Source of the DNA: Phytopythium helicoides
Taxonomy: Eukaryota; Oomycota; Peronosporomycetes; Pythiales; Pythiaceae
Length of the DNA: 64,000 bases
Assembly (NCBI GenBank): GCA_024867545.1
Contig: JANFNE010000019.1
Coordinates: forward strand, 1,054,001-1,118,000
Reading direction: 5' to 3'
Below the pieces are notes generated by a model. The model searched no databases and was not told the DNA's origin. It saw nothing but the letters and a program-made list of their open reading frames with translations. The translations under genes were made by a program, and so were the position numbers. Position 1 is the stretch's first letter. Each line of letters opens with the position of its first letter. Below, in pieces: positions 58,064 through 64,000 of the stretch.

Positions 58064-59425
58064 TCATCCTAGCAGGAACGCCACGTCCATGCGGTTCGCG
58101 CGCTCGCTGGCCGCTGGCTTCGATGGGACCCAGTCCTCCTCCTGCTCCTGCTCGCTAACGTCCGACATGACTCGCCTGTCCGCAGAACGAACATCTGCAG
58201 CCATCCCCATCGCCTCGTCTTCCTCGCTGTCCTCCACCACGTGCACCACCTTGCTCTCGAGCTCCCCAGGATCGCACTTCCAGTCCTCACTGCTGCTGCT
58301 ACTGCTGACATGCACCGCGTCGCCGCCCTCCACCTCGCCGATCAGGTGGTCCTTGGCGATCAGCGCGTGCCCCAGCACCTTGCCCACCTTGGTGATCGAC
58401 CCCAACGCCCCCATCAGCGCCGCCACGAAGTCCACCTCGGGGTTGTACCACTCGATCCTGCCGCGCTCGTTGAAGTGGAAGTGGTTGACGCACGGGTACG
58501 TGACCTCGAGCCCGATGAGCTCCTTGACCAGCTCCTCGTCCTGCACCAGGTGCGGGAACACTTCCTCGATCGTGCGCCGAGAGAAGCGCACCGTGAGGTC
58601 GGCGCGGATCGCGATCACCACCGGCGCGCTCTCCAGCTCGTCCTCATTGTACGCGGTTGCAGCCTGCTCCGATGCGCGCGCGACCTCGAGCGAGCGGAGC
58701 GTCCAGCGGATGCTCGAGTGGTAGATGCTGTAGCGCTCCCACTGGTCGAGCAGCAGGTCGATACCCGAGAACTCGCCGAACCGCAAGTCCTTCTCCATGA
58801 CTGCGCGCAGAAAGCCTGCCTGCGACGCCGTGGCCTTGGATACAAGTTCAGCCGTCGCCGCCTCCTCGTTGACCTGCAGCCTCACGGGTGCACCGAGCGC
58901 AAACTGCCGGCAGTACTCGACCACGAGCCGCGCCGAGGACCCGAGCGGCGTGCGCGTGGCCGACACCGCGAGCTCTCCGCGCACGTGGCGCGCGACCGAA
59001 AGCGCGGCCACCTGCTCCCTCAGCTCGGCCACGCTGCGCTCCAGCTCCTCCGTGTACATTTTCTTGCGCCGCCGGTAGTACTTGCCGCGCTCGCTGTTGC
59101 TCATGAGCTTGAGGTTGGGCACGATGCTCATGCGCGTCTGCCTGCTCCTGCTCCGCTGCGTCTGCATCTGCGTCTGCCGATCGCCCGCCGTGCTGACGAA
59201 CGCAGCGACGAACGCGCTTTGGCCATGTCCTCCTCCGTCGTACGTGCCGACGTGATCCACCGGCGGAGGACCAATCCACGAGCGCTCCGAGCGCTCCGAG
59301 CCCTCCCAGAGGCCCCGTGGACCCTCCGCAGGCGCGCGCGGAGGCGTCGAGCGCGAGAGGATTCGGCCGTCGGCATGCGCGGGCGGCGGCGCTCGCCAGT
59401 GGCCGGCGGGGAGCGCAGGCGCCAT
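58064..59425 (-). CDS. Intronless canonical-type bZIP with NTF2-like domain (gene K', right arm)
   Basis: 453 residues from ATG 59425, twin of 50049-51413. Basic region NSERGKYYRRRKK and zipper are identical; the differences cluster in the Pro/Ser-rich N-terminus, a short acidic insert (ATAYNEDELESAP versus EGTYSEDELESAP) and the acidic tail. The C-terminal domain landmarks (FSGIDLLLDQWERYSIYHSS, VRFSRRTIEEVFPHLV, CVNHFHFNERGRIEWY) are conserved. K' and L' keep the K-then-L order and 5'-to-3' direction within the arm. Confidence 0.9.
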   Translation of the reverse strand: MAPALPAGHWRAPPPAHADGRILSRSTPPRAPAEGPRGLWEGSERSERSWIGPPPVDHVGTYDGGGHGQSAFVAAFVSTAGDRQTQMQTQRSRSRQTRMSIVPNLKLMSNSERGKYYRRRKKMYTEELERSVAELREQVAALSVARHVRGELAVSATRTPLGSSARLVVEYCRQFALGAPVRLQVNEEAATAELVSKATASQAGFLRAVMEKDLRFGEFSGIDLLLDQWERYSIYHSSIRWTLRSLEVARASEQAATAYNEDELESAPVVIAIRADLTVRFSRRTIEEVFPHLVQDEELVKELIGLEVTYPCVNHFHFNERGRIEWYNPEVDFVAALMGALGSITKVGKVLGHALIAKDHLIGEVEGGDAVHVSSSSSSEDWKCDPGELESKVVHVVEDSEEDEAMGMAADVRSADRRVMSDVSEQEQEEDWVPSKPAASERANRMDVAFLLG

Positions 59426-59575
59426 CGCGGCCGCCGGAGATCGCCTGGCGGCTTCGGCCAAGGTCGCGTTGCTCGGAAAGTGTCGAAATAGAGCGGCATA
59501 TTTCGAAGAAAACGTGGGGTCTGTGGGAAGCGTCGTGTTTGTACTGTAGATTGCGATTCCGACCGTGTCGAAATT

Positions 59576-60022
59576 TTACATTTTAGTGCTTGAAGCCATG
59601 TACACTTGCAGCCACCGCTCGGCGGCCGTGTGCCCATGTGCGAGCGCCATGCCCGCGCTCTCGGGCGGACACCGCACTCGCGCCGCCCGCTGCTGCTCGC
59701 TTGCGGCATCTGCAGGCTTCGGCTGGCAGTCGCGCGCCTCCCCGAGCGCCTGCAGCAGCGCCAGGCGGCCGAAGCGCGCGGCCACCGCCATGTTTGTCCA
59801 CTCGAGCGACCCCGCGAGGAACGAGAGCACATGGGCACGCAGTTCGGGCACTGGCAGCAGCTCCAGCAGTGCGCGGGCCGCCAGGTCGGCCGAGAAGGCG
59901 CGGATGCGCATGGTGCTGCGCGTGCGGACGCGACAGGAGCGAGGCTTGGAGGCGGACGAGGCGTCGGCTCCGTGAGGAGACCATGGCAGCAGTTGAAGCA
60001 GCGATCTCAAGGAGGCGGTCAT
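59576..60022 (-). CDS. Ankyrin-type repeat protein, short or truncated
   Basis: 148 residues from ATG 60022. The segment LPVPELRAHVLSFLAGSLEW followed by TNMAVAARFGRLALLQALGE and GMALAHGHTAAERWLQVYM matches the style of oomycete ankyrin-repeat proteins (TNxAVxxGRLxxLQWL). Only about two repeats are present where such proteins usually have many. The frame ends (STKM then stop) at 59576, inside the last 30 bp of the right arm of the inverted duplication, suggesting that the rearrangement cut the gene (inference). Confidence 0.55.
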   Translation of the reverse strand: MTASLRSLLQLLPWSPHGADASSASKPRSCRVRTRSTMRIRAFSADLAARALLELLPVPELRAHVLSFLAGSLEWTNMAVAARFGRLALLQALGEARDCQPKPADAASEQQRAARVRCPPESAGMALAHGHTAAERWLQVYMASSTKM

Positions 60023-60871
60023 TGGCGTGGCTGATGGAGCGTTTACGAGTGCGGTGGTGCAGCGCAGCGCGCTCTGATGTGCATCACGACGCACGACACG
60101 CGCGCGATCGTGTCTCTGTGTTTCGGCGGTGGGATTGGAAGCGCGTGGTTCATGATGGGACCATCAACGTCAAGCTGTCGGTTGTCGTCGAAAGCAATTG
60201 GCATGGAGTCATTCGCAACCACCGCCGAGCACAAGTCGGCCGCCGGTCGGTCGGACTACTCCCTCGCGGACCCCGTTGCACTCGGGGGAATCGACCAGAT
60301 GAACGCAACCGCGATATTCTGTCGACCGTGCGGTCGGAAGTTATCGTGATGATCGTGGCGATGACAAAGATCTCGCCTTCATCCTGGTGATGTTCCTCGC
60401 CGTCAACACCTTCCGGTGTGTGGCATCCATCGCCACCTTCATGATCAGTGGGAGACGGTGCACCGCCCGCATTCTCCTTGGACGCATGAGCTGGCCCATG
60501 GCCTCTCTCTCACCTGCGTGAGAACCACCTTAGCTGTGGACATTGACTCGACCGCATTGACTCGACCGCGTTGACTCGATCATGGCGTGCTGGCCAACGT
60601 CCTCGACGGCTTCGCATCGAACACGGCCAAATCAAATGATTGTGGGGGCAGGTTGATGAGATGACTTGACGTGGGTTGTCAGAGAGAATACGTTTCAGCG
60701 CGGGGCGTCAACGCTCTGGACTGCGGGTCGTGGCTTTCCTCCAATCCGCGCGCTCGGTTTCCGCGACCGCCGCTCTCCTGTTTATACCGTAGATATTCGT
60801 CACCACCACCTTGCTCTTTTTCCACCGTTGGGCGGCCGTCACTTTTCCTTTCCAGGGCGCGACGGTCAACA
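60023..60871. other. Intergenic region upstream of gene N
   Basis: 850 bp without a recognised gene. It contains a three-unit 14-bp repeat at 60541-60583. Confidence 0.45.
60541..60583. repeat. Three tandem copies of a 14-bp motif
   Basis: Units CATTGACTCGACCG repeated three times with one or two changes (60541-60583), about 290 bp before the start of gene N. TGACTCG resembles a bZIP/AP-1-type core (TGACTC), so it could be a binding site array for cluster bZIPs (inference). Confidence 0.6.
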
Positions 60872-62236
60872 ATGGATGCGCGGGTCGTGAATCAAGCGGG
60901 AGCGGGAGCGGCCGCGGACGCAGCGCATCTCAAGAAGCAGCGGCGCAACGAGCGTGACCGGCGCCGCAGCCTGCTCAAGCGGGTGAGCTACGTAGCTACA
61001 AAGCGCGCGTCTCACTTGGCCTTTTGGCGGACGACGACGACGACGACGACGAGGCGCTAATGCAACTCTCGGTGGTGGTGGTGGCGCGCTAGGAGTCCAT
61101 GGGGGCGATGCGGCGCCTGGTCGCGCAGCTCGAGGCGCAGAAGCGCTCGCTGCTCGCGCTGGCGGCCGAGGCGGACGGCGAGCCGCTCACCTCGGACGAC
61201 GAGCCGCTCACCTCGGACGCCGGCGGCTCGTCGCCCTCGCCGACTTGTGCGCGCGCGCCGCTCTCGCCCGTCGACGCGGACGCCAAGATGAAGCGCGGCG
61301 AGTTCGTGCGCCTCGCGGCCGAGGTCGAGGCGCTGCGCAAGGAGAACGCCGCGCTCGTCGGCAGCCTGCGCCAGCGCGACATGTTTGCCAGCGCGCTGCA
61401 GAACCTCATGCTAGAGTTTGACCACCCGCCGGAGCTCGCCGCGCTGCTCGAGGAGGCGGCGGCCATGGCGCACGCCGATGGGGACGGCGACGAGGACGGA
61501 CAGGACGGAGCGGGAGACGTCGCCTTCACGCCGCTCACGCCCGAGGAGGCAGCCGAGTGCGTGCGCTCCACGATCGCCGCCATGGACCGCGCGAGAGGAC
61601 GCCCATGCGCGCGACGCCACCTTCTCGCGCGGCGCAAAGTTCTTTGGCTGGAGCGAGTACACGTTCCGCCAGCACGCGACCATCTCGTTCGCCGTCAAGA
61701 AGACGCTGCCCAACACGACGCCCGCCAACCTGCTGGCTACGACGTGGCGCTTCGTGACGGACGCACGCAGCACCAAGCACCTCATCCGCCCGCAGCTTTC
61801 GGCCACCTACACACCGCTGCAGATCCTCAGCAAGGATATGATCGTCATCGACCGCCGCACGGACGACCCGTGCCGCGTCGGCATCAACGGCAAGCCGCTC
61901 GCCATGCGCACCGTCTACCTGCTCTTCTGGACGCGTGTGCCCACCGAGCACGGAGACGCCTACGTGCTTTGCATGAAGACCATTGACCTGCCGCTCGTCA
62001 AGCGCTTGCTGCGCGACGACGAGCTCTGGTGTGATATTTTCTACTGGATCCGCTTCGCTCCAGACGGCACCATCGATGCGTCCGGTGGGCGGCCAACTGC
62101 CACTGTCGCCGAGTTCGGAGGCGTCAACACCTACTTGCGCGAGGAGATCGCGTCTTCGTGGCTCGCGGAACTCGTGTTCCTCGCCATCCGGTGGGAGACG
62201 CTCGCCGTCGCGCCGTGTCTGCTCACCAACTGGTGA
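60872..62236 (+). CDS. Diverged bZIP with START-like tail, single-base frameshift (gene N)
   Basis: Exon 1 60872-60982 ends in a basic segment KKQRRNERDRRRSLLKR; intron 60983-61092 (110 nt, GTGAGC...GCGCTAG); exon 2 begins ESMGAMRRLVAQLEAQKRSLL and a second coiled coil AAEVEALRKENAALVGSLRQ. One extra base near 61594 (GCGCGAGAGGAC) shifts the frame; the START-like tail then reads in the next frame to 62236 with GAKFFGWSEYTF, HGDAYVLCMKTI, DIFYWIRFAPDG and LAELVFLAIRWETLAVAP. Either a very recent lesion or a sequencing/assembly error. The basic segment keeps an Asn (RRNERD) but has Leu where Arg is expected; the zipper register is off by one, so this alignment is uncertain. Confidence 0.75.
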
Positions 62237-62488
62237 GTGGATGGCAACAAAAGTGCTGGCGACGTCCCCAAAGTAGACGCCCAGCCTCGTTTTGAGAGTG
62301 AAATCATCTAGTGGTTAATGTCAATGCACGAAATACTCGAGTTCGAGCGCAGTGTTCATGATTGTCGTTGCCGCAGCCTCCTGAGGCACACACGAGCGCG
62401 CATTGCAGTAGGCAGAGTTCAACCAGGAGTCCAAACAGCTGATGTCCAGCATGACATATCATTACGGATCTCCAACGAAAACAACACA
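62237..62488. other. Short gap between convergent genes N and O
   Basis: Contains the 3' flanks of both genes; nothing else seen. Confidence 0.4.
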
Positions 62489-63969
62489 TCAGAACCTACT
62501 TGACTGCAGCAAATCACACGAGGCGCGAGGTCTCCAGCCTACGGGACCAGCAGCAGCGGAGCGACATTCGCGGCTTCCCACCGTAGCAACACGAAGAAGA
62601 TGCCAAGCATCCATCGAAGCGCAAAAGAGCGAGAGTGCCCGTCCAACGTCCCGCCGAAGCGCACGCGGCAGCCCACTGCCATGGGCCGCGGGGGCGAACC
62701 CGAACCACATGAAGGAGTCGAACCAGGCATTCCCGTGGCAGCCGCACGAGTTCACGAAGCTCGGGTTCACTGACCGGAACACGACGTAGCTCCACGCGTC
62801 GTCGTCGACGCCCTCATCCATGGCGTCGATCCGGTACAGCAAGTCGATGCTTCGGAACTTGACCGTCTTCTTGAACCCAGATTCGTGCTCCTCCTCCTGC
62901 TGCATGCGCCGCACAACCACAAGGTCGTCGTGGATTTCGTGCAGCACTTCCAGCTCCAGCGCAGAGACAGCAGGACCAAACATGGACGCGAACGAGCGCT
63001 GGTCGCGGCAGAACAGCCACGTCTTCACAAACAGCTCGCGAGGGTCAGCGGCCAGCATGAGCTTCTCGAACGCAAACTCGAAGCTCGTGTCGTTCGTGTC
63101 GTTCGTGTCGTCGCCACGGAAGCGTCGGTGATCGCGCCACCCCATGACCTCCATTCCAGACCGGAACATCCCATCCATCGAGTTGTGAGGATTGAAGAAC
63201 ATCGGGGCCGGGATCGACGAATAGAAGTAAGCGATCTCGGTGTACGAGTCGCGGACAAGCGCCAGGCAGTGGCCGATGGTGGCCACATCCCAAGTGACAA
63301 AGTCGCACAGTGTCAGTCCAGCATTCGAGACACTCTGGGGGATTGCTGTCTCCTCGACAACAAGCCCATCAGCATCGCTGCGACTGCGACGAGTTCTTGG
63401 CTGGACGCTGTCACGGTACGGAAGTTGCTCGGGTGGCTCGCGATGATCTCCAGCAACGACTGCACGACCTGCGCGTGCAGCGACTGTTTCTCATGCACGA
63501 GCTGCTGCTCCTCGTGCTGCAGGAACGCAAGCTGTTCGCGTAGAACAGGGTCGTCTGTGGCGGGAGCAGTCGAAGTGGCCACCGCCATGGCTGCGAGCGC
63601 GTTCGCCTTGACGGCCTCGAGCTTCTCGACCGTCGCCTTCATGTCATCGATTTGGTCACGGAAGCGCTGTCTCGAGCGCCGCATGGTCTCTCGGTGCTGC
63701 TCTCGGCGGATGGCGGCTCGTTCCTCGGGGGACAGGTGCGAGCGGCGCTTCCTCGTCCTCGGCGGTCCCTTGGTCTTGATTCTCTGGCTGCTGCCACTGT
63801 TGCTGCCTGTCACCGACGGCGAGGAGGACGAGGACATGGACGCCGTGTCGCTAGTGCTTCCGTCGACACTAGTAGTCGATCCCTTGGCGTCCCCGCAGGA
63901 CCCGTCCCCACACCCACAGCCGTCCTTCTCGGCCGCCACCGGCGCTGGGACCGCCGCGAGCACGGGCAC
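62489..63969 (-). CDS. Diverged bZIP with START-like tail (gene O), 5' end uncertain
   Basis: Exon 1 up to 63420, intron 63419-63346 (74 nt, GTACCG...GAGACAG), exon 2 63345-62489; at least about 468 residues. The frame is open to the window edge and has no ATG near 63969, so the start is either ATG 63837 (MSSSSSPSVTG) or outside the window. The basic region EQHRETMRRSRQRFR keeps the canonical Ser-Arg core but has His at the Asn position; the zipper is DQIDDMKATVEKLEAVKA. A second coiled coil (LREQLAFLQHEEQQLVHEKQ) precedes the intron, which here lies downstream of the zipper, unlike all left-hand genes. The tail has GMEVMGWRDHRRFRGD, FEFAFEKL, IHDDLVVVRRMQ and SFMWFGFAP, a distant form of the START-like domain. 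Confidence 0.8.
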
Positions 63970-64000
63970 AGGGCGCCGGCGCGACTCTGCAGCAAGAAGC

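Larger units (their letters stand above)
56233..59606. repeat. Right arm of the 3.3-kb inverted duplication
   Basis: Reverse complement of 49897-53181. Outer edge at CTTGAAGCCATGT (59606), inner edge at TACACACCGTGTACTGGAAC (56233). Contains the intact twins of genes K and L. Slightly longer than the left arm because of expanded microsatellites. Confidence 0.88.

Noticed and set aside
63313..63420. Apparent frameshift between bZIP and tail of gene O
   Set aside because: A 74-nt GT-AG intron (63419-63346) of typical local size joins the two frames, so a lesion is not needed.
1..64000. CRISPR arrays, rRNA or tRNA genes, prokaryotic operons
   Set aside because: No regularly spaced short repeats with unique spacers, no tRNA- or rRNA-like segments noticed; introns and protein families show a eukaryote.

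Overview
This window is nuclear DNA of an oomycete, most likely a Phytophthora-like Peronosporales species (inference). The evidence is: short GT-AG introns (54-151 nt); compact GC-rich genes on both strands; a K+-dependent Na+/Ca2+ exchanger and a dynactin p24-like gene (eukaryote); secreted proteins with no family I recognise; and a very large set of bZIP-type transcription factors with altered DNA-contact residues, a trait known from Phytophthora bZIP surveys.

The dominant content is a bZIP supercluster of 23 loci. Left part (1-31.7 kb): genes encoding an acidic N-terminus, a basic region of the type RRKYYRRK, a leucine zipper, and a C-terminal domain of about 230 residues that looks START-like (inference). 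Most carry one short intron exactly between basic region and zipper; two (28982-30205 and 30481-31725) have none. Within this part, 4259-22655 is a recent tandem triplication of a 6.58-kb unit holding gene A (+), gene B (+) and a decayed gene C (-), with a 1.35-kb spacer between units. Two related secreted-protein genes (26486-27418, 27935-28873) interrupt the bZIP series. Middle part (32.9-49.8 kb): two diverged bZIP genes, an NCKX-type exchanger, a broken VLIG-like GTPase/vWA gene, a dynactin p24-like gene and a multi-pass membrane protein gene. Right part (49.9-59.6 kb): a near-perfect inverted duplication (arms of about 3.3 kb) whose arms each carry two intronless bZIP genes with the canonical Asn-x7-Arg basic region and an NTF2/SnoaL-like C-terminal domain (inference). 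A fifth such gene sits in the 3-kb centre. An ankyrin-type fragment and two more bZIP genes with START-like tails end the window.

The picture is a rapidly evolving regulator nursery: tandem duplication, inverted duplication, patchy gene conversion and pseudogene formation all act on transcription factors that combine bZIP DNA binding with a possible ligand-binding fold. The invariant bZIP Asn is replaced by many different residues across neighbouring paralogues, which suggests diversification of DNA specificity.
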